A stretch of 64,000 bases of DNA from Nocardioides gilvus. Lineage in GTDB: Bacteria > Actinomycetota > Actinomycetes > Propionibacteriales > Nocardioidaceae. Under the pieces are notes generated by a model. That model had not been told where the DNA came from. It did no database searches and worked only from the letters and a program-made list of their open reading frames with translations. A program made the position numbers and the translations under genes. Positions 8,357 through 18,101 of the stretch are shown piece by piece; the stretch's first letter is position 1, and the number at the start of each line of letters is the position of its first letter. The stretch is from the NCBI RefSeq assembly GCF_003194605.1, contig NZ_QHKY01000001.1, forward strand, positions 124,001 through 188,000. The letters are read 5' to 3'.

Positions 8357-10114
8357 TTACTGCTTGCAGAGTACGCGTCGGTAGCCAGCATTGCGACCCC
8401 TTGCCCACATCGCGGAACAAAGCGTCAAGGCCACGCTACTCAGCACCACCAAGTCGAGCACAGCGTAAGTAGTGGGGCGCCAGTGGCCAGCATACGCAGG
8501 TTCGGCGACCGGGGATGGGAGTTTCAGCAAAGAGACCTGGTCGCCTGCGCTCACGACCGTCGCGCCGGTCGGCGTCGGACCCGGGTCACTGCTGCGGTGC
8601 ACGAGGGCCCACCGCACGCCACCCTCGCTGAGCACCTGGGCCAGCTCGTCACCGTCCGAGGTCGCCCGCACACGTGCGGCGAGGGCACTCTCGCCACCCA
8701 CGGTGCCCTGGCGTGTCGTCAAGGCGTCCTCGGTGACCATCCTTCCCGGGAAGAACCTCGGGGCAGGATCGAGGATCGTTCGCGGAGTCCAGTCGAAGCG
8801 TCGATAGGTCGAGAACGGCAGCACCACCACGAGCTCCTCGGCCAGGTCCAACTGCTCCATCTCCTGACGCATCTCGAACCACTGCTCGGGGAACTCGTCG
8901 GCGGACAGGAACCCGCCGAGACCGAAGGCCAGGGACGGCAACGCCATCACCGGAAGGAGCGCCAGGCTCACCACCCAGTTGCGTGACTGAGGCGCCCGAC
9001 GAGCGGTCAGCTCCCCGAGACGCTCCACGGTGACGGCGAACCCCACGCACGCCACCAGGACCCACGGGGCCAACCACTTCTGCCCGTCGCGCAGGAGTCC
9101 CCCGCCGGGCACATGGAGGACCGTCCACTCGAGGAGGGGCCGGGTCAACTCCACCGCGCCCACCAGCGCCAACACCAGCGCGGTGCCTGCCAGGAGGGCC
9201 GTGGGCAGCGGTGGCAACAGGACCCTGCCGCGGCGAGACAAGAGCCCCCACACCGCGAGAGCGAGGATGGCGAGGCTCACCAGCGACAGCCAGGTGTTGG
9301 CGCGATCAGCGGGAAGGATCGACTCCTTCCAGATCCCCCCGGAGGTGAGAGCGGAAGCGAGGAGTCCCCAAGGAGTGTCCGAACGCGTGGCGAACACCGC
9401 GACGCCGAACGCGTCCGGAGACAGCTGGTCTGCGCCGTTGCCGAACGCGGGCACGATCCACGGCAGGTTCACCCACAGGCCCAGGGCCAGCACTGCAGCG
9501 GCCCGTCGCCACCGCGACAGCGTGAAGGCCAACGCCACCATGACCGCCAGGACTCCGCCGGTGGGAGAGGCCCAGCCGGCCACCGCCAGTGGGAGGAGCA
9601 GGTGGAGCCAGACTCGGGGGCTGGCGTCCTCGCGACGCAACTTCAACGCTGCGTCCAGGACCCAGGGCAGGGCCGCATAGCCACACAGGAGCGCCCAGTG
9701 GCCGATCGCGAGCCGCTCGAACACGTACGGGTTCCAGACGAAGAGGACGGCACCCGCAGCCCTCGCCCCGAAGGAGAGCCCCGCGGTGAGACGCGACATT
9801 CCCAGCGCGGCACCGATCAGGGTGGCCAGGAGGATCAGGCGCTGGAGGACTGCGCCGGGCAGCACCGAATCCAGGAGGGAGACCCAGGCGTCGCCGGGGA
9901 CCGCTCGCGGAACCCCGCCGTCCCCTCCGGTCCAGGCGTCCTTCCACGGCTGGTCCGGCACGAAGACCATGTCGCCCACCAGGATGAAGCCGCGGTCGAG
10001 GACCAAGGGCCCCAGCACCACCATGGCAACCACCACGGCCAACGCGAGATCTGGCCAGCGCAACGGACCTCGTAAGAGCGAGTCTGCCGGGCCTCTCCCG
10101 CGTACGTCCCTCAC
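8357..10114 (-). CDS. Polytopic membrane protein, GT-C-like
   Basis: 585 aa, roughly a dozen hydrophobic segments followed by a soluble C-terminal domain of about 130 residues and a last membrane helix. The first outside loop carries acidic residues (ILVGDMVFVPDQPW), and NPYVFERLAIGHW follows helix 4, features seen in GT-C glycosyltransferases that use polyprenyl-phosphate sugars at the outer membrane face. The GTG start has no clear ribosome binding site and is uncertain. It follows the other GT-C-like gene by 50 bases on the same strand. Catalytic identity is inferred from topology and context, not from a firm family match. Confidence 0.65.
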   Translation of the reverse strand: MRDVRGRGPADSLLRGPLRWPDLALAVVVAMVVLGPLVLDRGFILVGDMVFVPDQPWKDAWTGGDGGVPRAVPGDAWVSLLDSVLPGAVLQRLILLATLIGAALGMSRLTAGLSFGARAAGAVLFVWNPYVFERLAIGHWALLCGYAALPWVLDAALKLRREDASPRVWLHLLLPLAVAGWASPTGGVLAVMVALAFTLSRWRRAAAVLALGLWVNLPWIVPAFGNGADQLSPDAFGVAVFATRSDTPWGLLASALTSGGIWKESILPADRANTWLSLVSLAILALAVWGLLSRRGRVLLPPLPTALLAGTALVLALVGAVELTRPLLEWTVLHVPGGGLLRDGQKWLAPWVLVACVGFAVTVERLGELTARRAPQSRNWVVSLALLPVMALPSLAFGLGGFLSADEFPEQWFEMRQEMEQLDLAEELVVVLPFSTYRRFDWTPRTILDPAPRFFPGRMVTEDALTTRQGTVGGESALAARVRATSDGDELAQVLSEGGVRWALVHRSSDPGPTPTGATVVSAGDQVSLLKLPSPVAEPAYAGHWRPTTYAVLDLVVLSSVALTLCSAMWARGRNAGYRRVLCKQ

Positions 10115-10164
10115 CGTTGCCCCGAAGCCCTACGGGGGCCCGGTGAGAGCCTGTCCGGCACGCC

Positions 10165-12024
10165 TCAGCCCCCGGTCAGGGGAGCCGGCTCTGGCACGCC
10201 AACGGTGATCGACCCCACGCACAAGGTCTGGTCCATGGTCTCGAGGGTCAACTGCACCTCGTCGAAAGCTGACTTCACCGGGACGAAGATGGTGTTCAAC
10301 CCGGTACGGATCGGGATCCGCAGGGAGGTGTCGCCGGCCTGGATCTGGGCGTACGTGTCGGCGTTGGTCAGATAGCCGATCGACATCACGTGGTCACCTG
10401 CGGCGACGTTGCCCTGCATGGGCACGGTCAGGCCCTTCGAAGTGACCGGCCACCCACACGAGGGGTCCTCCGCGGCCTCGGCGGAGACCGCCGTGCCCAA
10501 CTGGATCTCGCGCAGGAGTCCGGTCCCGTCCACCATCCGCAACTGTTCGCTCGGGAGGTCGAACGTGGGCTGCTCGGGCAGCAGGCCGACGACTGTCGAG
10601 ACCTTCGCCTCGTTGCCGAACCAGGTCGACATGACCCCTTCCGGGACTGGCCCGTCGAGCAGCACGATGCGCGGGTCGACCTCGAGGCCGGTGCGGATCT
10701 GCTCGACGAAGTCCCTGTCGTCGGTGTTCTGGAGCACGGGGGTGACGGCTCGCGTGGTCACTGCGGCAGAGACCAGGTAGACGATGGCCAGGCCGACAGC
10801 GATGCCAGCCGGCGCCTTGCGCACCCAGTGGCCGATCTCGTGGGGCACGGTGCTGCGGCGCAGGGCCAACGCCAGGCAGAGGACCACCGCGGGCACGACG
10901 TCGGCCACGAACCGCGAGACCATCCCCATGGCGTTGAGGCCCTCCTGGGTGACCAGCAGGACCCCGGCACCGAGGACGAAGTATCCGAACAGACCGATGG
11001 CCGAGACCGCCACGACAGGGTCCTTCAGACACCGGACCACAGGAACGGCGAGCAGGATGCAGACCAGACCGGCGACGGCCAAGGGCCAGTTGGCCGACGG
11101 CACCAGCACGCTGGACGACATCTCTCCGGACCAGGGGCCACCCACCAGGCCGGAAACACCTTGGCGGAAGTACTGCTCGAAGATGTACCGGGCATCGCTG
11201 AAGGTGGACGGCCACCCGAAACCTGACCCCTCACGGTTCACCGAGAGCAGGATCCGAGCGACCAGGGCCACCAGCAGGATCAGCCAGAGTCGCCCGTAGA
11301 GGGCGACCGCCTGGACGAGTCGGGCCCTGACCCCCAGGTTGGCCGGTCGAAGCATTGCAGCCACGGCGATGAGGGAGACCGCAGGCAGGAGCAGAGCCCG
11401 GTCGCTGCAGAACATCACCAGGACGAGGCACGCCGCAGCCACCCGTACTCCTGGCCGCCAGTCCGCCTGCAGGTGCGCGAGCAGGGCGGAGGTTCCCAGG
11501 AGGAGCAGCAACACGGCGGGCAGATGGGTGGTGGCGAGCGCCCACAACAAGGTGGTGCCCAACGTGAGGGGGGTGAAGCAGGCGACGGCCAGCAGGGGGA
11601 TCCGGACCCATCGGTCCTCGAGGATCTGGGTCAGGACGACCCAGGTCAACACCGCCACTGCGGTCTGGAGCCCCACCACGACGAGCGTGACCGCGCCCCA
11701 GTCGATGCCGGCCGCCTGGGTGGTTGCCCACACGATCAGGTTGCCGAGCGGGGAGAACTCGCCGGAGTGGGAGGCAGCCAGGTGATCGAGGTCCATCGCC
11801 TCGTTGGCGGCGCGGTCGAGCATGAGGTAGTCGTCCTGGGTGAAGAAGCCTCCTGCCACCAGGCCCCCGCGCCAGATCGCCTGCACTGCGATGACCAGGA
11901 CCGCGATGAAGCCAGCGGGGGTCCGGAAGGCGGAGCCCGCCAGGCTCAACCACCCCGGCTCCTTGGGTGCCTCCAGTCGGCGTTTGGCCCGCGGCGGTGT
12001 CGGCTGGACTTCGATGTCGGTCAT
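10165..12024 (-). CDS. Polytopic membrane protein, GT-C-like glycosyltransferase
   Basis: 619 aa with an N-terminal cytoplasmic tail rich in Pro, Arg and Lys, about 11-12 membrane segments, and a C-terminal outside domain of about 190 residues that looks beta-rich. The first outside loop contains TQDDYLML; an adjacent acidic pair at this place is the hallmark of GT-C catalytic or metal sites. ATG 12024 overlaps the stop of the AftD-like gene by 4 bases (ATGA), so the two are translated together. Donor is probably a polyprenyl-phosphate sugar; acceptor unknown. Confidence 0.7.
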   Translation of the reverse strand: MTDIEVQPTPPRAKRRLEAPKEPGWLSLAGSAFRTPAGFIAVLVIAVQAIWRGGLVAGGFFTQDDYLMLDRAANEAMDLDHLAASHSGEFSPLGNLIVWATTQAAGIDWGAVTLVVVGLQTAVAVLTWVVLTQILEDRWVRIPLLAVACFTPLTLGTTLLWALATTHLPAVLLLLLGTSALLAHLQADWRPGVRVAAACLVLVMFCSDRALLLPAVSLIAVAAMLRPANLGVRARLVQAVALYGRLWLILLVALVARILLSVNREGSGFGWPSTFSDARYIFEQYFRQGVSGLVGGPWSGEMSSSVLVPSANWPLAVAGLVCILLAVPVVRCLKDPVVAVSAIGLFGYFVLGAGVLLVTQEGLNAMGMVSRFVADVVPAVVLCLALALRRSTVPHEIGHWVRKAPAGIAVGLAIVYLVSAAVTTRAVTPVLQNTDDRDFVEQIRTGLEVDPRIVLLDGPVPEGVMSTWFGNEAKVSTVVGLLPEQPTFDLPSEQLRMVDGTGLLREIQLGTAVSAEAAEDPSCGWPVTSKGLTVPMQGNVAAGDHVMSIGYLTNADTYAQIQAGDTSLRIPIRTGLNTIFVPVKSAFDEVQLTLETMDQTLCVGSITVGVPEPAPLTGG

Positions 12025-15000
12025 CGTTCCTCTTCTCCCGTGTTGGGCAGGACCAGAGTCATCAGGAACAGGCCCACAGCAGCACCCGCCACCCAGTCGG
12101 TCCAGGAGACATGGACCCCTCCCCCGTTCGACGCGGAGATCGCCTGGCCGGTGGTCGCCACGACGACGAAGGCCGACGGTAGCAGCACTCGCGCAGCCCC
12201 ACGGCCGATCAGCGCGACCCCCAGCAGGAGGCCGACAGCCAGCGGTACGCCAGCGAAGACGTACCCGGCCACGGCGCCGACCGCGTACCTGCTCCGTCGG
12301 CCGCGACCCAGCCAACGGGGCACCGGCACCGAGGCCACCCGGCGCGGACCGGGAACCCGTACGACCTCGAGCACCACGGCGACACCGAAGACCAGGAGCG
12401 CGGCGATGGCTCCCAGGACGAGTTGGATCCGATAGGTGGAGTCGGGAGCGAACTTGAGCTCGACCACCCCACCCTCTCCCGCCGGCAGCTTGAAGCCCTG
12501 TTGCCAACTGTCCAGCCGCAGGGGTTCCAGTTCCTCCCCATCGAGGGTGGCCACCCAGCCGATGTTGACGTTCTCCGGGACGCGCAGGACGCCCTCCGGT
12601 CCTTGGCCGACGCGGACCGTGCGCTCGCTGGCGGACCAGTCCAGGATCGCGACCTCACGGCCTCGTTCCTCCTCCTCGACGAGCCCGCGCTCCTCGGCCG
12701 GGGTCAGGGTCAGCGAGGTGACCGCGTACTGCGGCGTGGAGGTGACGGCGAGCCGGTGGTCACCGGAAGCGAGGTCGACCTCGTCGCTCCCACACAGCTC
12801 CAGTTGGAGTGGGGTGCCCGTGACGACCTGGCCCATCTTCCCGACCACCTTGGTCCGGTACCTCTCTCCGTCGAGGTTGACGTCCGGGCCGAATCCGCAG
12901 ACCGCTCCGGTCGGCTGATCAGGGGACCACGGCGCCTTGACCTCCTCGAGCCCTCCGATGTTGAGCTCACCGATCGCCAGCGGAGCAAGCTCGTCACCAC
13001 CGGGTGTGTACGCCGCCATCGGGAAGGTGATCTTGGCCCTGGACGCGGTGATCGGCTTGAAGTAGCCCAGCGCGTCCGCGGTCATGTCCACCTCCCGTCG
13101 TTCGTCGCCGGCCTCGATGATCGCCTTCACGGGTTGTGAGGCAGAGATGTTGGCCGGGTCGAAGGTCAACTGGTTGATCGTGCGCTCGACCCCCCAGTCG
13201 AGGTCCAGACTCGGAGCAGTGTCCCTGCGTCCGGCCACCCAGAGCGTGGACGGGTCGCCGTCGACGGCCCGCTGGCCGGCGACCGAGGGATCCCACCCGA
13301 CCGTGGATGAGGCCAGTGCCCGCAACTGGTTCGGGAACGGATTGAGCAGGAGCGCGCTCTCCTGCGTGCTGCGGACCACCACCTCGGCGGAGAGCAGGTA
13401 CTTGCCGCTGGTCTCGGTGACGAAGCGCCGGTTGAGGCCGAACTCCTCCTCGCTGGCACGGGCAGAACTCACGTCGCACTGGGGGCCGTAACCGATGTCG
13501 ACGCAGGCGCGACGGGACGGTCGCGCACGGAAGACGAACGCCGTGTCCCCGGTCGCGCCGTTGTCGGGCAACAGCAGGGTCCGGTCGATCTCGACGCCCT
13601 TGAAGGCGACCTCACGCAGAGCGACGACGCCCATCTCCGGGTCACCGAAGACCGCGGCGACCTCGATGCGCACCTTGTCGACGTTCGCCCCGGTGAGCGG
13701 AATGACCACCTCGCCGGTGGCCGGATCGACCCCGCGTTCGAACTCACGTGGGCCGACCTGCACCCTGACCCGACGCACCGGGACCCCGGAGACACCGTCG
13801 ACGCCGGCAACCAGACGCAACTCGGTGAGCGGCTCGGGCTTCGTGAACCGCATCTCCAACCACTGATCGGTGGGGTCGGCCAGTGGCGCCGAACGCCAGT
13901 AGGTCTCCTCTGTCCCGTCGAGCGCAGCGAACGGACCCATCTCCGGCTGGATCGCGCCGAACATGTCGACGTATCCCGAAGAGGTCGATGCCGTGACAGA
14001 GGCCAACGAGGTGTACTGGGCGACGACTCGGTCGTCCTCGGACACCCCCGGGTAGTCGTGGGCAGCGCGCTTGGTGCGGAACGGTTCGGAGGCCGACATC
14101 ACCTGGGAGACGGAGTCGACGAGGCGACCGAACTGCCGCTCTCGCCGTCGGAACCCGTCACCGACGATGTCGGGCGTGGCGCTCCATCCCGGCTCGGAGA
14201 AGTTCACGGTCACCTCGCCCGGCTTGAGCAGCCCCGCCTCCATGGCGGTGATGGTGTCCTCGGGTCCACCGGACAGGGTCTTCACCGAGTCGAGGTCGAC
14301 CGCCTCGAGGAGTGGAACGTTGCGATCCACCTCGAAGATGTCGATCATCGGCTGGACCCCGAAGTCGGCGGTGCCGTAGGAGGCGACCTTCTTCAGTCCC
14401 GGACTCAGGCTGAGCGCCTGGTCAACACGCACGGGGGAAGGTGTCTCGGTCGCCCACGAGTCGAGATCCCGTCGGACCAGAACGTGCTTGATGCCTGCCC
14501 GGGCCAATGCATCGGCCAGCACCGGCGAACCGACGCCGTCCTGGATCCGTTCCTCGATGGCGTCGAGGTAGCGGATGGTCCCTCCCGGTGCCAGCGGGAT
14601 CTGACTGCGCGACACCCAGGGCGCGCCGGCCAACGGCTGCATGGGCTCGTCGATGGTCCAACCCCAGGTCTGCTGACCGAAGCCGGAGCCGGGGAGGATC
14701 AGGGTCCGCCCCTGGCCGGAGTTGCGCTCGAGGTACTCCGCCGCCTCGTACCAAGCCCGCGGGAACTCGTCCCAACCGGGCTTGCGGAGCTGGTCGGAGA
14801 TCAACGGCTGGGCCGACGCCAGCAGCAGCAGGAGCGCGACGACGATGGTCGCGGGGCGCGCGTGCCGGACGTACGGGACCAAGGAGCTGTGGGGCGGCCG
14901 CCGCTCCAGCTGGGTGGCCAGGACATGGGTGATGACGCCCACCCCGTGGGCGAAGCCCAGGGCGAGCGGGAGCCTCACGATCGGGTCGAGCTTGTGGATG

Positions 15001-16103
15001 TTGCGGAACGGACTCAGGGGGCCGTCCAGCAGACCTCGGAACGTGCCCGAGAAGGGGCCTGCCAAGGCGTCTGCGTGGCCCATGCCCAGCAGGATCATGC
15101 CGGTGAGCGCGCTGAGCGCGAAGGGCAGGCGCCAGGGCATCCGGTGATGGAAGAGCCCGAAGAGGCTGACCGCGGCCACCAGACCGGTGATGCCCACCAG
15201 CCACGGGTCGGTGGCGAGTTCGTACGAACCCTCCCACCACGGTTGACCGCCGACCCAGATGAAGGAGAGCCAGTGGTCCGCACCCCGTACGACATTGGCC
15301 CAACCGAGCGTGCCCGTCGTCGTCGAGGCCGTCTCGATGTAGTCGAGGAAGGGAGGGCTGTACCTGCCCTGGGTCAGCAGGCCGGAGACCCACCAGCTGG
15401 TGGCCAGGATGACTGCGATCGGCCACCAGATGGCCAGGGCTCGCCCGACCCGGTCACGCATCGCGCACAGGATGACGAAGCCCGCCACCGGCAGCGCGAG
15501 CAACACCTCGGTCGCGTTCACTCCGCCCATCATGAGGACGCCGAATCCGGACCAGGCGGCACCGTGGAGCGGAGTCAGCACACCCCGCAACGCCAGCGCG
15601 AGCGGGAGCACCACCCACGGCAGCACGGCGGTCGGGTGGATCTCACCGGTCAGGACCCCCGAGAGGCCCAGGAGCCGAGGAGAGAGCGCGAAGGCCAGAC
15701 CAGCCATCATCGGGAGCCAGGCACGGTTGCGCGGCTCGTCGATCACCGCGAAGAGTCGTCGTGCTCCCTCGTAGGCCACCACGAGCAGCAGCGCGGACCA
15801 CAGCCGCTGCACGACCCACTCGGGGAGGCCGACCGTGTCGCCGAGGAGGAAGAAGGCGCCCTGTGGGAAGAGATAGCCGTACGCCTGGTTCTGCATCTCA
15901 CCGAAGGCGCTCATCGGGTTCCACGCGGTCAGGGTGCGCTCGAGGAAGGACCCCACGTCGACCGACAGATCAAGCTTCGTGTCGAAGGTCGTCTGTCCCA
16001 CCTGCTGGCGGAACGAGAGGAAGATGAGCGCAGCCCAGACAAGCAGGTGCGGCCACAACCGTTGATGAGCGTGGGTGAACCACGCACGTCGACCCAACCA
16101 CAC
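12021..16103 (-). CDS. aftD: AftD-like alpha-(1->3)-arabinofuranosyltransferase (DUF3367)
   Basis: About 1360 aa, close to the 1400 aa of mycobacterial AftD. The N-terminal half is polytopic GT-C; its first outside loop has FDTKLDLSVDVGSFL with the acidic residues of the AftD active site, then QNQAYGYLFPQGAFF and PEWVVQRLWS. The second half is outside the membrane, with two F5/8-type (carbohydrate-binding-like) modules at about residues 695-850 and 915-1010, and a C-terminal membrane anchor region from about 1228. In mycobacteria AftD adds arabinose to arabinogalactan and lipoarabinomannan. The start is uncertain: GTG 16103 has AAGGCGGG 9 bases upstream; a TTG at 16124 is the alternative. Confidence 0.85.
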   Translation of the reverse strand: MWLGRRAWFTHAHQRLWPHLLVWAALIFLSFRQQVGQTTFDTKLDLSVDVGSFLERTLTAWNPMSAFGEMQNQAYGYLFPQGAFFLLGDTVGLPEWVVQRLWSALLLVVAYEGARRLFAVIDEPRNRAWLPMMAGLAFALSPRLLGLSGVLTGEIHPTAVLPWVVLPLALALRGVLTPLHGAAWSGFGVLMMGGVNATEVLLALPVAGFVILCAMRDRVGRALAIWWPIAVILATSWWVSGLLTQGRYSPPFLDYIETASTTTGTLGWANVVRGADHWLSFIWVGGQPWWEGSYELATDPWLVGITGLVAAVSLFGLFHHRMPWRLPFALSALTGMILLGMGHADALAGPFSGTFRGLLDGPLSPFRNIHKLDPIVRLPLALGFAHGVGVITHVLATQLERRPPHSSLVPYVRHARPATIVVALLLLLASAQPLISDQLRKPGWDEFPRAWYEAAEYLERNSGQGRTLILPGSGFGQQTWGWTIDEPMQPLAGAPWVSRSQIPLAPGGTIRYLDAIEERIQDGVGSPVLADALARAGIKHVLVRRDLDSWATETPSPVRVDQALSLSPGLKKVASYGTADFGVQPMIDIFEVDRNVPLLEAVDLDSVKTLSGGPEDTITAMEAGLLKPGEVTVNFSEPGWSATPDIVGDGFRRRERQFGRLVDSVSQVMSASEPFRTKRAAHDYPGVSEDDRVVAQYTSLASVTASTSSGYVDMFGAIQPEMGPFAALDGTEETYWRSAPLADPTDQWLEMRFTKPEPLTELRLVAGVDGVSGVPVRRVRVQVGPREFERGVDPATGEVVIPLTGANVDKVRIEVAAVFGDPEMGVVALREVAFKGVEIDRTLLLPDNGATGDTAFVFRARPSRRACVDIGYGPQCDVSSARASEEEFGLNRRFVTETSGKYLLSAEVVVRSTQESALLLNPFPNQLRALASSTVGWDPSVAGQRAVDGDPSTLWVAGRRDTAPSLDLDWGVERTINQLTFDPANISASQPVKAIIEAGDERREVDMTADALGYFKPITASRAKITFPMAAYTPGGDELAPLAIGELNIGGLEEVKAPWSPDQPTGAVCGFGPDVNLDGERYRTKVVGKMGQVVTGTPLQLELCGSDEVDLASGDHRLAVTSTPQYAVTSLTLTPAEERGLVEEEERGREVAILDWSASERTVRVGQGPEGVLRVPENVNIGWVATLDGEELEPLRLDSWQQGFKLPAGEGGVVELKFAPDSTYRIQLVLGAIAALLVFGVAVVLEVVRVPGPRRVASVPVPRWLGRGRRSRYAVGAVAGYVFAGVPLAVGLLLGVALIGRGAARVLLPSAFVVVATTGQAISASNGGGVHVSWTDWVAGAAVGLFLMTLVLPNTGEEER

Positions 16104-16192
16104 AGTGAGAAACCCGCCTTGCAATAAGACAACTCAGTAGTAACCTGCGGGGCACCTTACCCGCACAGAACCATCCCATAGGGGTCCAAGCA

Positions 16193-16942
16193 ATGTCCCA
16201 CGCAGATGTTCCGCCTTTGTCCAGTGACCGCGACCAAGCCCCCGTGACGTTTGCCGAGGCCTGGCAGCGGGTCCAGGACGTCCCCGGGTGGCTCAAGGAG
16301 GGTCAGGCCCAGATTCTCTGGGACGAAGCAACCAAGCTCGGAACCGGCGGCACCGTCCTTGAAATCGGCTCCCACCAGGGCCGTTCCACCGTCATCCTCG
16401 GGGAAGCACTCCGCCCCAAGGACGGCACTGTGATCGCCGTCGACCCCTTCGTCGAGGGAAAACTCTTCGGCGGCCTCTCCACCAAGGAGAAGTTCGAGCG
16501 CAACATGGCCAGCAACGACCTCAACCAGGTCGTCGAGTTGGTCCAGGACTACAGCACCGGGCTACGCCCCACGTGGACCCGCGGCTTCGACCTGCTCTAC
16601 ATCGACGGCAAGCACGACTACTGGACGCTGTCGGACGACCTCAAGTGGAGCGTCCACCTTCCCGAGGGCGGCGGCATCGTGATCCACGACTGCTTCTCGT
16701 CGATCGGCGTCACGCTCGGCATCCTGCGTCACGTGCTTTTCTCCAACCGCATCACCTACGAACGCCGCAGCAACTCCCAGGCACTCTTCCGGGTGCGCAA
16801 GCCCAGCGCCGCAGACCGCGTCCGGATCCTGGCTGAGATGCCGTGGTGGATCCGCAACGTCTTCATCAAGGTGCTGCTGCGCCTCAAGCTGCGCCCCGTG
16901 GCCCGAGTCTTCGGGCACGACTCGCCGTACGACCCGTACTGA
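16193..16942 (+). CDS. SAM-dependent methyltransferase, Methyltransf_24 type
   Basis: 249 aa. VLEIGSHQGRST at residues 55-66 is the SAM-binding motif of the Methyltransf_24/CmcI-like group, VIAVDPF supplies the acidic residue, and DLLYIDGKHDYWTL (about 134-147) is the metal/substrate region seen in sugar O-methyltransferases of this group. The C-terminus is basic with amphipathic segments (WWIRNVFIKVLLRLKLRP), which could touch the membrane. Divergent from the AftD-like gene. A surface-sugar O-methylation role fits both family and neighbours but is inference. Confidence 0.85.
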   Translation: MSHADVPPLSSDRDQAPVTFAEAWQRVQDVPGWLKEGQAQILWDEATKLGTGGTVLEIGSHQGRSTVILGEALRPKDGTVIAVDPFVEGKLFGGLSTKEKFERNMASNDLNQVVELVQDYSTGLRPTWTRGFDLLYIDGKHDYWTLSDDLKWSVHLPEGGGIVIHDCFSSIGVTLGILRHVLFSNRITYERRSNSQALFRVRKPSAADRVRILAEMPWWIRNVFIKVLLRLKLRPVARVFGHDSPYDPY

Positions 16943-16953
16943 GCCAGCAGCCG

Positions 16954-16978
16954 CCGGGCCCTGGGCACCAGGGCCCGG
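16954..16978. terminator. Bidirectional terminator hairpin
   Basis: 11-bp perfect stem (CCGGGCCCTGG, 16954-16964, with 16968-16978) and GCA loop, between the convergent methyltransferase and acyltransferase genes. Confidence 0.75.
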
Positions 16979-17003
16979 TCACGGCCGGGTCGACGGCAGC
17001 CCC

Positions 17004-18101
17004 TCAGCCCATCTCCTCCACGAGCCGACGCAGGAGCAGCCGCGCCTCGTCCTCGGAGAAGTCCGAGCGTCGAGTCCTGACCGACACGGTGGTACGCAGT
17101 GGGGTCGAGACGAGCCCGATGCCCACAGCCTGGGGGCCGTTGACCGCGGGGAACATCGCCAGAGACTCCAGCCCGTCCCCCGTCACCAGACCGAGGTTGC
17201 TCACGTTCACCGTGTAGCCGAGACGGTTCTTCAGGGCCCGCATCACCATCGGGCCCACTCCTCCCGCCGACGTCTCGGGAAAGTCGGGCTCCGGCTCCAC
17301 CGCGCGGATCGCTGCCTTCACCCGCGCCTCGTCCCAGCCGAGCTTGAGCGGGATCCGCAGGTAGGCGGTCCGTCGATCGGGCGCGATGTCCCCCGGGGCT
17401 CGCCGTGAGGCGCCCATCACGACCAGGAAGCGACGGCCCCCGCGCGAGCGGCCTCGCGGCCAGGCGGCGTAGACCTTGGTCAGCGCGGTGCAGACCGTCG
17501 TACCGTTGACCTTCCACCGGGTCGCGGACTCCTGGAGAAGACTTTCAGGCTCGGCCACGCGGGCGGGATTGCGGGTGCCTCCGAACCGTGCGGGAGGGCT
17601 CACCAGGGCCTCACCCAGCCGGACGATGCTGGAGGTCAGAAAACTCCGGGACGAACGACGCTCCCCCACCCCTCGGGCCGAGGAGGAGAGTTCCCGGCCG
17701 ACCAGCGACGAAGCGATGGCGACCAGGCCCAGGCCGTCGCACACTCCGTGATGGGCGGTGACGAAGAACGTACGAGCGTCCGACCTCGCCAGGAGGCGTA
17801 CGAGGCGACCGTCACCGAAGTCGGCACTCGCGCTCTCCTCGCGCACCCGGTCCCACTCCTGGGCAGGGACCTGCCGCAGACTCGGCACGGGGCCGAGGTG
17901 CGGGTGTTCACGCACCATCGTGGTCAGCCGCGCCGGTGCGCCGGTCAGGTCGACGGGCTCGGCGAAGGAGAGCTCCAGCGAGATCCCCCAGGTGACGTCG
18001 GGGTCCCCGTAGAGCCCGACGACCTCCTGGGCTCGACGCAGGGCTGTCTCATTCTCCTGGGGACTCACCACGCGCGGCGCACCCAGGTCACTGTCGGTCA
18101 C
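17004..18101 (-). CDS. Condensation-fold acyltransferase (HHxxxDG)
   Basis: 365 aa. HHGVCDG at residues 117-123 is the catalytic HHxxxDG of the CoA-dependent acyltransferase/NRPS condensation superfamily; the second half (FLVVMGASRR, then NVSNLGLVTGDG) matches the solvent-channel region seen in PapA-type and wax-ester-type enzymes. Likely transfers an acyl group from a thioester to a hydroxyl. GTG 18101 overlaps the stop of the upstream membrane acyltransferase (GTGA), so the two are made together. No carrier-protein or adenylation gene is nearby, which argues against peptide synthesis and for lipid or glycan acylation. Confidence 0.8.
   Translation of the reverse strand: MTDSDLGAPRVVSPQENETALRRAQEVVGLYGDPDVTWGISLELSFAEPVDLTGAPARLTTMVREHPHLGPVPSLRQVPAQEWDRVREESASADFGDGRLVRLLARSDARTFFVTAHHGVCDGLGLVAIASSLVGRELSSSARGVGERRSSRSFLTSSIVRLGEALVSPPARFGGTRNPARVAEPESLLQESATRWKVNGTTVCTALTKVYAAWPRGRSRGGRRFLVVMGASRRAPGDIAPDRRTAYLRIPLKLGWDEARVKAAIRAVEPEPDFPETSAGGVGPMVMRALKNRLGYTVNVSNLGLVTGDGLESLAMFPAVNGPQAVGIGLVSTPLRTTVSVRTRRSDFSEDEARLLLRRLVEEMG

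Noticed and set aside
14058..16127. Long plus-strand frame opposite the AftD-like gene
   Set aside because: Low-complexity shadow translation (Arg/Glu/Gly/His) without motifs; the minus-strand gene shows membrane helices and AftD motifs.
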